Shown: positions 1 through 8,957, numbered from the stretch's first letter. The stretch: 64,000 nt of DNA from Alphaproteobacteria bacterium (GCA_030433335.1 JAUILL010000018.1:1-64000); one strand, 5' to 3'. Numbers and translations are program-made. The notes: a model not told the origin generated them from the sequence alone.

Positions 1-58
1 GGAAAAAAGGTTCAAGCTTGGCCATCTGCGTATCGCTTAACCAGTATAGATCACTCAT
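1..58 (-). CDS. IS5-family transposase, N-terminal fragment cut by the window edge
   Basis: Only the first 19 codons are inside the window, reading leftward from an ATG at 58. The visible peptide starts MSDLYWLSDTQMAKLEPFF, which I recognise as the opening of a common alphaproteobacterial IS5-family DDE transposase (usual start MSDLxWLxDxQMARLxPFF). Nothing can be said about catalytic residues or whether the gene is intact. The call rests on recall of the family and on the terminal-repeat-like sequence that follows at 101-122. Confidence 0.75.
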   Translation of the reverse strand, partial: MSDLYWLSDTQMAKLEPFF

Positions 59-122
59 GTCACCGCTCCGTTTTCCGAGCCGTGAATCACGCAGCACAAC
101 GGAAATCAATGCGTCCTGACCC
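1..122 (-). mobile_element. End of an IS5-type insertion sequence (partial)
   Basis: The transposase start at 58 is followed by about 64 bp of non-coding sequence. On the minus strand this begins GGGTCAGGACGCATTGATTT at 122, which looks like the terminal inverted repeat of IS5/IS427-group elements; a possible CTA or TAG target duplication lies at about 122-125. The other end is outside the window, so the repeat pair cannot be confirmed. The element stops about 24 bp before the desaturase start codon. Confidence 0.6.
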
Positions 123-145
123 TAGAGAAACGAACGAGCCGGACA

Positions 146-1186
146 ATGAATACACAGAATACCGAGGCAGTGATCCGCAACGAACGCGAGTGGGTGCGGG
201 TGCTGGCAAAATACCGTGATCCTGTTTTGTCGCGTAGCATTACCGAGATATTTGTCACGCTTGTTCCGCTTTTCTCGCTCTGGGGCGCTGGCATTTGGCT
301 TGCCTTGAACGTGCCTTGGCTGGCGTTGCCGGTCTCGGCGGTTGCGGGCCTTTTCTTGGTAAGGGCGTTCATTTTGCAGCATGATTGCGGTCACGGGGCG
401 CTGCTTCCGAACCGCCGCCTGCAGGATATGCTGGGACGGATGATCGGTGTCCTGACCGTGACGCCCTATGCCGTTTGGCGTCAGACCCATGCGGTCCACC
501 ACTCGGCCGCGGGGCATCTGGACAAGCGCGGGATGGGCGATGTGACCACTCTGACCGTCGAGGAGTACCGCGCACGCGGGCTCTGGGGCCGACTTGCCTA
601 TCGCGCCTATCGTCATCCTCTCTTCATGTTCGGCCTCGCGCCCGCACTTTTGTTTCTGTTCCAGAATCGCATTCCGCTGGGACTGGAGAAAGAACGCCGC
701 TTCTGGTTGAGCGCAATGGGCACCAACCTGTCGATCGCTGTTTTGCTGGGTGTCTTCTGGCTGATCGGCGGATGGGCCGCGATTCTGTTGGTTTGGCTCC
801 CTTCGGTCATTGTTGGCGCAACTGTCGGTGTCTGGCTCTTTTACATCCAGCACCAGTTCGAAGAGACTTGCTGGGATGATACCGCCGACTGGGATTTGCA
901 CCACGCTGCGCTTCACGGAAGCTCTCATTACATTATGCCGAACTGGATGGCATGGATGGTGGGGTACATTGGCATTCACCACGTGCACCATCTGTACAGC
1001 CGTATTCCGTTCTACCGTCTTCCCGAAGTCCTGCGCGATCACCCCGCATTGGGAGAGGCGCAAAAGCTGACCATCCCCGAGAGTTTCGCTTGCGCACGCC
1101 GCCACCTTTGGGATGTAAAAACCCGTCGTCTGCTGACTTTCCGCGAATATGCGGCGCTGCTTCGGAACGAAGTGGCGATGGCGTAA
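146..1186 (+). CDS. Membrane fatty acid desaturase
   Basis: This is an integral membrane di-iron desaturase of 346 residues, the usual length for the acyl-lipid/omega-6 type. The three histidine boxes are present: HDCGHG at 79-84, HAVHH at 115-119 and HHVHH at 278-282. Hydrophobic segments lie at about 35-75 and 190-235, and a QHQFEE motif precedes the third box. It introduces a double bond into membrane acyl chains, so a role in membrane fluidity is expected; regiospecificity cannot be read from sequence. The ATG at 146 has only a weak GAG-like ribosome site. The gene starts 24 bp after the end of an insertion sequence, so its native promoter may have been displaced. Confidence 0.93.
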   Translation: MNTQNTEAVIRNEREWVRVLAKYRDPVLSRSITEIFVTLVPLFSLWGAGIWLALNVPWLALPVSAVAGLFLVRAFILQHDCGHGALLPNRRLQDMLGRMIGVLTVTPYAVWRQTHAVHHSAAGHLDKRGMGDVTTLTVEEYRARGLWGRLAYRAYRHPLFMFGLAPALLFLFQNRIPLGLEKERRFWLSAMGTNLSIAVLLGVFWLIGGWAAILLVWLPSVIVGATVGVWLFYIQHQFEETCWDDTADWDLHHAALHGSSHYIMPNWMAWMVGYIGIHHVHHLYSRIPFYRLPEVLRDHPALGEAQKLTIPESFACARRHLWDVKTRRLLTFREYAALLRNEVAMA

Positions 1187-1285
1187 CGGTCGGTTTTTTC
1201 TCGCTGTACTTCGGGCAAAGATGGGTTCGCGTTGGCGGGCCCGAATGCAGACTTAGAATTCTGCCTCTGAGAGAAGGGGCATTCA

Positions 1286-1321
1286 GGACGGGGATCACAT
1301 TGGTGGCCCCGTCCTTTTTTT
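1286..1321 (+). terminator. Intrinsic terminator after the desaturase
   Basis: A perfect 8-bp stem, GGACGGGG at 1286-1293 and CCCCGTCC at 1307-1314, is followed by seven T residues at 1315-1321. This is the classical Rho-independent layout in the plus orientation. Confidence 0.85.
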
Positions 1322-1414
1322 CTAGGGTGCTGTACATCTGTGAGCAGAGCGAGCCACCCAAAGCAAAGTCCAGACCTGAGATTTTGCTACATCCGTTTCG
1401 TAGGGTTTGTCCGG

Positions 1415-1429
1415 TTTGCCCGAGGCAAA
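1415..1429. promoter_or_regulatory. Palindrome upstream of the mprF-like gene, possible operator
   Basis: TTTGCC-CGA-GGCAAA is a perfect 6-3-6 inverted repeat about 130 bp before the GTG start of the mprF-like gene. It lacks a T-run, so an operator is more likely than a terminator. No regulator is assigned. Confidence 0.3.
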
Positions 1430-1556
1430 TGACGACAGGGAAGCAGTTGGTCTACCTTTACAAATCCGCCCAATCGCGCAGTTTGACGTAAGATGTCATT
1501 CCAATAGGCGTCGGTTCTGTGCCATAGCGGCGCAATTCCAAAGGGCAGGAGCACAC

Positions 1557-4115
1557 GTGTCGGGTCAAACTCTTCAGGTTCTACGCAGGGCGTTTCCGAT
1601 CCTGCTGGGGGCTGTGCTGTTTGCCATGGGCATCTACGCGCTGTTGCATTTGCTGCGCGATGTGGACTCCGGCGCGATCCTGGCCCAGATCAAGTCAACC
1701 CCGTGGGGGGCGCTTTGGGGCGCGATTGGCGGGACGGCGATGGCCTATGTGGCTCTGGCCTTTTACGACGTTTATGCCCTGCGTTACATCGGCAAATCGT
1801 TGCCCGGTGGCGTGATTGGGATCGGCGGCTTTCTGGGTTATGCCTTCGGGAACACCATTGGGGTAAGCGTCGTGTCTGGCGGCGCGGTGCGCTACCGGAT
1901 CTACTCGGCCTATGGTTTGAACGCCTTCGAAGTTGCCGCGATTTCGGGATATATCGGGCTCGCGCTCGGGACGGGGCTAACGTTGGTCGGCCTCGCGGCG
2001 CTGGCGATCCATCCCCATGCGGTGCTCGGCTATTTGCCCTATGGTCCCAGCACGGTGCGCGTAGTCGCCGGAGGCATCTTTGCGGTCTCGGTTGCTTTGA
2101 TCGTCTGGATGTCTTTTACGGACCGGCGCTTGACGATCATGGGCTACCAGTTGCGGATGCCGCCCCCGCGCGATTTGGGTGGGCAGGTGTTGGTGGTGCT
2201 GCTGGACATCGCGAGCGCATCCTTTGCCCTGTGGATTTTGCTGCCTGCGGGCAAACCAGACTTCGCGACCTTTGTGGCGATTTACTCGACGGCGATGATG
2301 GTCGGCGTTCTGAGCCACGTGCCCGGCGGGGTTGGCGTTTTCGAGACCGTTGTGATCGGCACCTTGCCCGCTGACGTTCCAGTGGGGGATGCGGCGGCCG
2401 CGCTGCTGCTGTTCCGCCTGATCTATTATCTCGTGCCCTTCGCCATCGGGTTCCTGATCGTCGCGCTGAACGAAGCCCGCGTGGCTGGTGGTTGGCTGGG
2501 TCGGCTGCTCTCGCGCCTGCCTGCGCCTATGCAGCCTGCTTTGTCGACGCTCCATGGCTTGGTGCCGTCTTTGACGGGGCTGGTGGCGTTCGGTTATGGC
2601 ATCTACTTGCTGGCGATCACGATGATCCCCTCTGTCCGGTCAGAGGCGCTGGCCGAAGGCGACCTGATCGGCACGCTCTTGCGCGAAGGGGGAACTCTGG
2701 CCTCTGCCGTGGCGGGGGTTACGCTGCTGATCATCGCCCACGGGTTGGCGCAGCGGGTGTCTTCGGCGTACTGGCTGGCGATTGTGACCCTGATTGCTGG
2801 CGCGGTGGGGGCACTGCTGGATGGCGGCAATTGGCCGAGCGCGATTGTCCTGAGCTTTGGTGTGCTGGTGCTCTTGCCGTTGCACAACTCCTTTGATCGG
2901 CACGGGCCGCTGACCCAAGGCGTCTTTGGCCCCCGTTGGTTCCTGATGATGAGCGCGGTGGTCTGCGCGACGGCCGCCTTTGCCTATTACGTGAACCGCA
3001 CGGTGCCCTACACGACCGATTTGTGGGTCGAGTTTGCGCCGAATTCGGATACCCCTAGGGCCCTGCGCTCAGGGCTCGCCGCATCCGCGATGCTCCTCTT
3101 CTTTTGCCTGTTCTTGGCCCTGCGACCGGCGCAACAGAAGTCCGGTAAAGCCCCGCACCCGATGCAACGCGCTGCCGACATCCTACGTGCGACCCAAGAT
3201 CCCGCAGGCTGGCTGGCCCTGACCGGCGACAAGCAGATGCTGTTCTCAGAGCAGAACGACGCCTTCTTGATGTACGCGATTTATCGCGGCCGCTGGGTGG
3301 CCTTTGGCGATCCCATCGGCAATCCAGAGCGCTTTGCGGCTCTGGGTGCGCAGTTCTGTGATCTTGCGGCGCGGGCCAATGCACGGCCTGTGCTGTACGG
3401 GGTGAGTGACGCATACCTGCCGATCTGGACGGATTTGGGCTTTGGGATGAACCGGATTGGCGACGAAGCCGTCATCCGCTTGCCTGCGCGTACGGGCGAG
3501 TGGAACAGAGCCACTGGCCTCACGTTCGACATCCTGCGCCCGCCCCATGACCACCACTTCGCTGCACTGCAAGAGGTCTCTGACGCGTGGCTCGAAGGAG
3601 CCTCTGGGCAAGATAAGAAATTCTCGGTCGGTCGCTTTGCCCTGGACTACCTTTCGCATTTCGACATCGCCATTGCGCGCTGGGATGGCCGGATCGTAGC
3701 CTTCGCCAACATGTTGCCTGCCCAGAACGGACAGACGTTCGGCGTGGACCTGCTGCGCTACAGACCGGAAGAGGGCATCGAGATCATTCACGCGCTTCTG
3801 GCCCACGCTATGGACCACGCGCAAACCGTCGGGGCACAGCAATTCAGCCTCGGTATTGCGCCACTGGCGGGACTTTCAGACAAAACGGTGGGCCGGACGT
3901 GGAACCAATTCGGCCGTCTGATCTATCGCCACGGCGGAGCTTTTGACAGTTTCGAAGCCCTCAGAACCTTCAAGCAAGGGTTCGGACCTGACTGGCAACC
4001 GCGCTATGTGGCGCTGCCTCCGGATGTCTCTCCGCTTGTCGTCATGAGCGATATGGCGTCGTTAATCTCCGGCCTGCCGCGTCGCCAGAGGCTGCGGAAT
4101 CAGATGCTGGGCTGA
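1557..4115 (+). CDS. mprF: MprF-like lysyl/aminoacyl-phosphatidylglycerol synthase and flippase
   Basis: This is a bifunctional membrane protein of 852 residues. The N-terminal half is highly hydrophobic and matches the LPG_synthase_TM/flippase architecture, with about 14 segments up to residue 500. The C-terminal part (about 530-840) is a soluble GNAT-like DUF2156 domain that in the family transfers an amino acid from aminoacyl-tRNA to phosphatidylglycerol. Modified lipid is moved to the outer leaflet, giving resistance to cationic peptides. I chose GTG 1557 because it follows AGGAG by a normal spacing and directly precedes the first hydrophobic segment; the frame is open further upstream, but only from TTG codons and without family-like sequence. 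The amino acid carried (Lys, Ala or ornithine) cannot be told from sequence. Confidence 0.88.
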   Translation: MSGQTLQVLRRAFPILLGAVLFAMGIYALLHLLRDVDSGAILAQIKSTPWGALWGAIGGTAMAYVALAFYDVYALRYIGKSLPGGVIGIGGFLGYAFGNTIGVSVVSGGAVRYRIYSAYGLNAFEVAAISGYIGLALGTGLTLVGLAALAIHPHAVLGYLPYGPSTVRVVAGGIFAVSVALIVWMSFTDRRLTIMGYQLRMPPPRDLGGQVLVVLLDIASASFALWILLPAGKPDFATFVAIYSTAMMVGVLSHVPGGVGVFETVVIGTLPADVPVGDAAAALLLFRLIYYLVPFAIGFLIVALNEARVAGGWLGRLLSRLPAPMQPALSTLHGLVPSLTGLVAFGYGIYLLAITMIPSVRSEALAEGDLIGTLLREGGTLASAVAGVTLLIIAHGLAQRVSSAYWLAIVTLIAGAVGALLDGGNWPSAIVLSFGVLVLLPLHNSFDRHGPLTQGVFGPRWFLMMSAVVCATAAFAYYVNRTVPYTTDLWVEFAPNSDTPRALRSGLAASAMLLFFCLFLALRPAQQKSGKAPHPMQRAADILRATQDPAGWLALTGDKQMLFSEQNDAFLMYAIYRGRWVAFGDPIGNPERFAALGAQFCDLAARANARPVLYGVSDAYLPIWTDLGFGMNRIGDEAVIRLPARTGEWNRATGLTFDILRPPHDHHFAALQEVSDAWLEGASGQDKKFSVGRFALDYLSHFDIAIARWDGRIVAFANMLPAQNGQTFGVDLLRYRPEEGIEIIHALLAHAMDHAQTVGAQQFSLGIAPLAGLSDKTVGRTWNQFGRLIYRHGGAFDSFEALRTFKQGFGPDWQPRYVALPPDVSPLVVMSDMASLISGLPRRQRLRNQMLG

Positions 4116-4237
4116 GCAGAACCTGCTGAAGTGGTATGCCTGAGAGGCAGGCTGAGTTACCCCTCGCCCCATCGGAATGAGACGCCGCTGCGTTCAATCT
4201 CCATCCATGATTTTGCAAAAATTACACGAAAATCGGC

Positions 4238-4250
4238 CCTAAACTTTAGG
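4238..4250. promoter_or_regulatory. Palindrome upstream of the RTX gene
   Basis: CCTAAA-C-TTTAGG is a perfect 6-1-6 inverted repeat about 105 bp before the RTX start, in an AT-rich stretch (4200-4280) that contrasts with the GC-rich surroundings and probably holds the promoter. No regulator is assigned. Confidence 0.3.
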
Positions 4251-4354
4251 TCTATATCCGATTTTCCACGCTATTCTAACCTTCAGGCGATTACCTGAGC
4301 CCTGAAATTCGGGCCATTCTCGTTTCAAATCAAACGACCCGATGGAGTGCGACG

Positions 4355-5710
4355 ATGTCCTCGAATGATCTTTATTCTTTTGTTTTTTCTAACGACCAAA
4401 TCTCTGCTGTCTACGAAGTGTCCCGCAATGGTTCGCTGGAACTCGAAGACATCGACGGTGATGAAACCTATACCTTGATGGATGGATACGTGGTGAAGAC
4501 CGAAACGGAGCGTGGTCACACCGAATACGAGATTTTCGAAGAGGACAGCGCCAGTGGCTACTGGCGCGAGATTGCGCATGGCAAGGGCGCTGTCGATTCA
4601 GCTCTTTTGGCAGAGATTGCGTCCGGCACAGTGGCGACAACCAGTGACAATGACGACGAAGAGTCAGATGATGATCACGGCGGTCACTTCGGCGATGATG
4701 ACGAGTTTTCCGACACGCATACGGTTGAGGATGACGACGATGAGACCGAAGGGCCGCATTCGGGCGATCACGGCCTCTCTGATGATCTCTACAGCTTTGT
4801 CCTGAACGAGGCTGGGACCGACGTTCTCGAGATGTATGAGGTCGAGAATGGGGTTCTGGATCAAGAAACGATCTCGGACAACGAAAGCTACACGGTTTCC
4901 GGCGACTACATCGTCGAGGTCGAGACTTATAGCTATGGCTCAGAATGGAGCGTTTATCAGCTGGATGCCGACACTGGTTACTACAGTGAGGTCGCAGTCG
5001 GGCAGGGCACGCCGGATCTCACGGATATAGACGCACTGGTCGCGAGCTATGAGCCCGGATCGTACACGCGGTACGATGATGATGATAGCTACGACGGCTC
5101 GGACGATCACGACACTCACAAAGGCAATGATAACGACAACCATCTGCTCGGCAATGGCGGGCGCGACCGTATCCACGGGCGCGGTGGCGACGACGATATG
5201 GACGGTGGCGAAGGCAAAGACCGTCTGTTTGGTGGCGCCGGCGATGACACCATCGAGGGCGGAGACGGCCACGACATGATTAAAGGCGGGGTTGGGGATG
5301 ACAGCGTCTCTGGTGGGGCAGGCAACGAACGTCTGTTCGGCAACAAGGGCAGGGATCACCTCTCTGGCGACGAAGGCAAGGATCGGATCAAAGGCGGCGC
5401 TGGCGATGATGTTCTGGATGGCGGCACCGAGGATGATCGCTTGTTTGGCGGTGCGGGGAATGACACGTTGACCGGAGGCGAGGGCGCGGACCGCTTTGTC
5501 TTCAAAGAAAACGAAGGCGACGATGTCATCACCGATTTCGAAATCGGCATCGATCTGATCGTGCTGGATACCGATGTCGAAGAGAGCTTTGCCGATTTGA
5601 GCGTGAGCCAGAGTGGCAGCGATGCCGTTCTGACCTATTCGGGCGGGACGATCACGCTGACCGATGTGGATGCGGCCTCCCTCACTGCGGACAGTTTTGA
5701 TTTCGGCTAA
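4355..5710 (+). CDS. RTX (haemolysin-type) calcium-binding protein with duplicated N-terminal domain
   Basis: This is an acidic protein of 451 residues without a Sec signal peptide, as expected for a type I secretion substrate exported by a C-terminal signal. Residues about 255-385 carry roughly a dozen GGxGxDxxx nonapeptides, which in the family form a calcium-binding beta-roll. The C-terminus has the usual ADRFVF...DVITDFE element. The N-terminal part contains two copies of a region of about 90 residues, beginning DLYSFVF at about 4 and DLYSFVL at about 147, each followed by an Asp/His-rich linker. No enzymatic motif is visible, so this is more likely an extracellular or surface protein than a toxin. 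No type I secretion genes lie in the window. Confidence 0.85.
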   Translation: MSSNDLYSFVFSNDQISAVYEVSRNGSLELEDIDGDETYTLMDGYVVKTETERGHTEYEIFEEDSASGYWREIAHGKGAVDSALLAEIASGTVATTSDNDDEESDDDHGGHFGDDDEFSDTHTVEDDDDETEGPHSGDHGLSDDLYSFVLNEAGTDVLEMYEVENGVLDQETISDNESYTVSGDYIVEVETYSYGSEWSVYQLDADTGYYSEVAVGQGTPDLTDIDALVASYEPGSYTRYDDDDSYDGSDDHDTHKGNDNDNHLLGNGGRDRIHGRGGDDDMDGGEGKDRLFGGAGDDTIEGGDGHDMIKGGVGDDSVSGGAGNERLFGNKGRDHLSGDEGKDRIKGGAGDDVLDGGTEDDRLFGGAGNDTLTGGEGADRFVFKENEGDDVITDFEIGIDLIVLDTDVEESFADLSVSQSGSDAVLTYSGGTITLTDVDAASLTADSFDFG

Positions 5711-5740
5711 TTTAGTCGCTCCTAATTTGGGGAAACTGGA

Positions 5741-5772
5741 AAAGAGGCTCCTACGGGGGCCTCTTGCGTTTT
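5741..5772 (+). terminator. Probable terminator after the RTX gene
   Basis: AGAGGC at 5743-5748 pairs with GCCTCT at 5759-5764 around a 10-nt loop, followed by TGCGTTTT. The T-run is interrupted, so efficiency is uncertain. Confidence 0.6.
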
Positions 5773-5853
5773 GTCGCATGGGGGTGCATGGCACGGCGGT
5801 GTACCTTATAGAAAGACTCGGCAACTCCGCGGGCCAATTGCAGGAGCCTACCC

Positions 5854-6996
5854 ATGTTTCAATTCCGGAATGGTTTTCTCACCCTAGCTTTGGTCGGAGG
5901 GCTTGCTGGCCCCGCATGTGCGCAAGAGAGCTATGAAACACTCGAAGATTTGGGCGAGGCGCTGTTTTTCGATACGAACCTTTCGGCGAACCGGACCCAA
6001 GCCTGCGCGACCTGCCACGACCCCGAGAGCGGCTTTGCCGATCCGCGCGGGATGGCTTCGATCGGGGATGATGGCGCGTCCTTTGGGGATCGCAATGCAC
6101 CGACCCTGACCTACGCCGCGCTGACGCCGGAGTTTGGCCGGAACAAGGATGGCCTCTGGCATGGCGGTCAATTCTGGGAGGGGCGCGCGGCACGATTGGA
6201 AGATCAAGCGGGCGGACCGCCCCTGAACCCCATCGAAATGGGCATGAAAGACGAAGCCGCTGTTGTGGCGCGGCTGAAAGAGAACGACAGCTATGTGGCA
6301 GCGTTCGGGTCCTTTTTCTCCGAAAACACTCTGGATGATCCGCAGGCGGGCTACGCGGCAATGACCGCCGCTTTGGCAGCATTCGAGCGCACCGGGCAGT
6401 TCCAGACCTTTGACAGCAAGTACGACCGCTATTTGCGTGGCGAAGAAAAGCTGACCTCGCAGGAATTGCTAGGGGAGACGTTGTTCTTTTCGCAGCAGTT
6501 CACCAACTGCAATCTGTGCCACCAGTTGAATGAGCGGCCGGGGGCAGAGGGCGAGACATTTACCAACTACCAGTATTTCAACATTGGCGTGCCCAAGAAC
6601 CCTGACCTGCGGGCGCTGAACGGGATCAAACTGGACGTGCTGGACGAAGGCTTGGGCGCCCATCCCCACGTCAAAGGCAAAGAGGACGGCCATCGCGGGA
6701 AGTTCAAAGTCCCGACCCTGCGGAACGTGGCGGTGACGGCCCCCTACATGCACAATGGCGTCTTCGAGGATTTGCGGACGGTCGTGCTGTTCTACAACAA
6801 ATACAATTCGGTGGCCGAAGCGCGCCAGATCAATCCAGAGACCGGACAGCCCTTTGGCCCGCCGCCGGTGCCAGAGACCTTGGCTGAGGTTGAGTTGACC
6901 GAAGGCCCCGCCCTGAAAGACCGAGAAATCGATGCGATCGTGGCGTTCCTAAAGACACTGACGGACCAGCGCTATGAGCATCTGTTGGCGGAGTGA
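5854..6996 (+). CDS. Di-haem cytochrome c peroxidase (CcpA/MauG family)
   Basis: This periplasmic protein of 380 residues has a Sec signal peptide ending near ACAQE (cleavage after about residue 24). Two haem c sites are present: CATCH at 51-55, the low-potential peroxidatic haem, and CNLCH at 219-223, the electron-transfer haem. The spacing and length fit bacterial cytochrome c peroxidases, which reduce hydrogen peroxide with electrons from small cytochromes. The ATG at 5854 has a good GGAG site. MauG-type enzymes share the fold, so a protein-modifying oxidase cannot be excluded, but no partner is adjacent. It stands alone, facing the convergent DUF2161 gene 20 bp away. Confidence 0.93.
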   Translation: MFQFRNGFLTLALVGGLAGPACAQESYETLEDLGEALFFDTNLSANRTQACATCHDPESGFADPRGMASIGDDGASFGDRNAPTLTYAALTPEFGRNKDGLWHGGQFWEGRAARLEDQAGGPPLNPIEMGMKDEAAVVARLKENDSYVAAFGSFFSENTLDDPQAGYAAMTAALAAFERTGQFQTFDSKYDRYLRGEEKLTSQELLGETLFFSQQFTNCNLCHQLNERPGAEGETFTNYQYFNIGVPKNPDLRALNGIKLDVLDEGLGAHPHVKGKEDGHRGKFKVPTLRNVAVTAPYMHNGVFEDLRTVVLFYNKYNSVAEARQINPETGQPFGPPPVPETLAEVELTEGPALKDREIDAIVAFLKTLTDQRYEHLLAE

Positions 6997-7015
6997 TCGG
7001 CCGCGGGCCTAGGCT

Positions 7016-7693
7016 TCATCCGTCGAGGGCAGCGATGTCTTCGGCATGTAAATCCAAGGCTTCGATACCTTTGGGTGTGACGATATAGCGGCCCCTTTCC
7101 GGTTTTTCGAACCAGCCATAGTGATCTGCGCGCAGAATATTTCCGGCGGTTTTGACCCCTGTAGCACGGGCGATTTCTGCCGGCGGGCAGGGGTCTTTGC
7201 CAGCCATGTAGGCCAGACAACGCAGGGCATCTTGCCGGTAAGCAGTCATGCGTTTGGTGCCTGTGGTGCCGCCCTTGTTCGGATCACCCACGCGGCGCTC
7301 GAACTCTTTGAGCAGGCGGCCAAGACGCTTGGTGTTTTTGCGCAGTGTGTAGTCTTCGGGGTCCAAATGGGCGGTGACTTGCGCTTTTTTGACATCCACG
7401 GCCAGAAGCCCGAGCCCAAGCCTGCGGCACAGGCGGGTAATGTCCTTGTACCGCAGTTTCCACCCGCGATCAGAGGACACCGGCACCGCCAGATAGACCG
7501 TATCGCTGACCGTCTGCCGCTCGACCCCCTGAAACACCAGCGACAGCGAAAACGTGGTTTTCAGCTCGACAATCACGGGCGGCTCGTCCCCGCGCACAGC
7601 CATCACATCGCAGGCGCCGATCTCGGCTTTGACGGTGTAGCCTTGGCCTTCGAGATAGGCTTTGACGGGATCATATAGGTCGGCTTCGCGCAT
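7016..7693 (-). CDS. DUF2161 family protein, PD-(D/E)XK-like domain plus winged-helix tail
   Basis: This protein of 225 residues is recognised as DUF2161. The N-terminal half has a restriction-endonuclease-like pattern: E (in KAEIGACD), then D with VMAVRG, then VIVELKTTF, i.e. D-x(n)-ExK with the IVELK strand. The C-terminal part, from about residue 140, looks like a small winged helix (ALRCLAYMAG..., ATGVKTAGNILRADHYGWFE). Function is unknown; the nuclease-like fold suggests DNA or RNA binding or cleavage. The start is placed at ATG 7693, where family similarity (MREADLYDPVKAYLE) begins; the frame is open further upstream but has no family-like sequence. It is a single gene convergent with the peroxidase and divergent from the Asp-box gene. 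Confidence 0.82.
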   Translation of the reverse strand: MREADLYDPVKAYLEGQGYTVKAEIGACDVMAVRGDEPPVIVELKTTFSLSLVFQGVERQTVSDTVYLAVPVSSDRGWKLRYKDITRLCRRLGLGLLAVDVKKAQVTAHLDPEDYTLRKNTKRLGRLLKEFERRVGDPNKGGTTGTKRMTAYRQDALRCLAYMAGKDPCPPAEIARATGVKTAGNILRADHYGWFEKPERGRYIVTPKGIEALDLHAEDIAALDG

Positions 7694-7808
7694 GGGTCCG
7701 AGGTAACAGCGCCCCTGCAGCAACGTCAATGACAGGCGCAAATTGCGCTGAGGGTTTGGCGCGGCCCGTGCTACCCTGAGGGTTGAACATTGCCGAGGGG
7801 GATGCGCG

Positions 7809-8957
7809 ATGGACGGGATGCAAGTACTGGTCGGTACGACCAAAGGGGCTTTTCTACTCAACGGGGCTGCGGACCGGACGGGGTGGACCGTGACAGGACC
7901 CCATTGCGGGGGCTGGGGGATCAACCACGTGGTGGGCGATCCCGAAACTGGGCACCTTTGGGCTGGTGGAGGAGGCGAGTGGTTCGGCGCGGGCGTATGG
8001 CGTTCGACCGATGGGGGCGAGACGTGGACGCTGGCCAAACTGACCAAGGGCACCATGGATGACTGGGCCGCGAATGATCCCGAATTTGCGCAGATGATCG
8101 GCTGGACGCCAGACCCTTTGCCCTTTGGGGATGAATTCTCGCAGGTCTGGTCGATGGCTGTGGCCCATGGCGTCGTCTATGCGGGCACCAAACCGGCGGG
8201 GTTGCTGGCAAGCCATGATGGCGGCGTCACGTGGGAACGGGTCTCGGGCCTGACCGATCACCCCTCGCGCCCTGACTGGAATGGCGGGGCGGCGGGATTG
8301 ATTCTGCACAGTATTGTTCCCAGCCCCGTTGACCCGAAAAAGATGTGGGTCGGTATTTCTGCTGCGGGTGTCTTCGCGACCGAGGATGGCGGCGCGACGT
8401 GGGACCGCCGGAACCGGCTCGCCAACGCGGCAGCTTGCGAACATCACCACCATCCCGCTGCGCCTAGAGACGGCGAAACCGGTCACTGTGTCCACAATAT
8501 CGCGCATGGCGCGGGGCAGGGTGATCTGCTGTATCAGCAAAACCACCACGGCGTTTGGCGGTCAGTTGATGGGGGGCGCAGTTGGGATGACCTGACCGAG
8601 GGGCTGCCCTCGACCTTTGGCTTCCCGATTGGCGCGCACCCGCGTGATCGCGATACTGCATGGACGCTGCCGCTGAATGGCGACATGGAGGGGCGTTTTC
8701 CGCCGGATGCCGCCGCTGCCGTCTGGCGCACCCGCGATGGCGGCCAAAGCTGGCAGGCCCTACGCGACGGCCTGCCCCAGACCGCGTGCTTCTTTACGGT
8801 TTTGCGGCAGGCGATGGCAGTGGATCAGGCCGATCCGGCAGGCGTGTACTTTGGCACCAACAGCGGATCGGTCTTTGCCAGCTTTGACGAAGGGCACACG
8901 TGGCACGAAATCGCGCGCCACCTGCCCACCATCCAGTCGGTCGAGGTTCTGGGTTAA
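7809..8957 (+). CDS. Asp-box (BNR) repeat beta-propeller protein, sialidase/VPS10-like fold
   Basis: This protein of 382 residues has no signal peptide. Six Asp-box motifs of the form S/T-x-D-x-G-x-T/S-W are visible: STDGGETW, SHDGGVTW, TEDGGATW, SVDGGRSW, TRDGGQSW and SFDEGHTW. Such repeats mark the blades of a beta-propeller. Annotated relatives are called exo-alpha-sialidase or glycosyl hydrolase, but the catalytic Arg triad and Tyr/Glu pair of true sialidases cannot be identified, so an enzymatic label is not justified. A His-rich segment (CEHHHHPAAPRDG) in the middle could bind metal. The stop overlaps the stop of the convergent glutathione S-transferase gene by 4 bp. Confidence 0.8.
   Translation: MDGMQVLVGTTKGAFLLNGAADRTGWTVTGPHCGGWGINHVVGDPETGHLWAGGGGEWFGAGVWRSTDGGETWTLAKLTKGTMDDWAANDPEFAQMIGWTPDPLPFGDEFSQVWSMAVAHGVVYAGTKPAGLLASHDGGVTWERVSGLTDHPSRPDWNGGAAGLILHSIVPSPVDPKKMWVGISAAGVFATEDGGATWDRRNRLANAAACEHHHHPAAPRDGETGHCVHNIAHGAGQGDLLYQQNHHGVWRSVDGGRSWDDLTEGLPSTFGFPIGAHPRDRDTAWTLPLNGDMEGRFPPDAAAAVWRTRDGGQSWQALRDGLPQTACFFTVLRQAMAVDQADPAGVYFGTNSGSVFASFDEGHTWHEIARHLPTIQSVEVLG

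Larger units (their letters stand above)
1187..1556. other. 370-bp intergenic region: terminator and small palindrome
   Basis: No convincing gene lies between the desaturase and the mprF-like gene. The stretch holds a strong hairpin with a T-run at 1286-1321, about 100 bp after the desaturase stop, and a perfect TTTGCC-CGA-GGCAAA palindrome at 1415-1429. The terminator is far from the desaturase stop, so the roughly 100 bp before it could be a 3' UTR or a small RNA; I recognise no known RNA family in it. Confidence 0.5.

Noticed and set aside
8460..8600. True sialidase function for the Asp-box protein
   Set aside because: Asp boxes mark only the fold; the catalytic Arg triad and nucleophile cannot be located.
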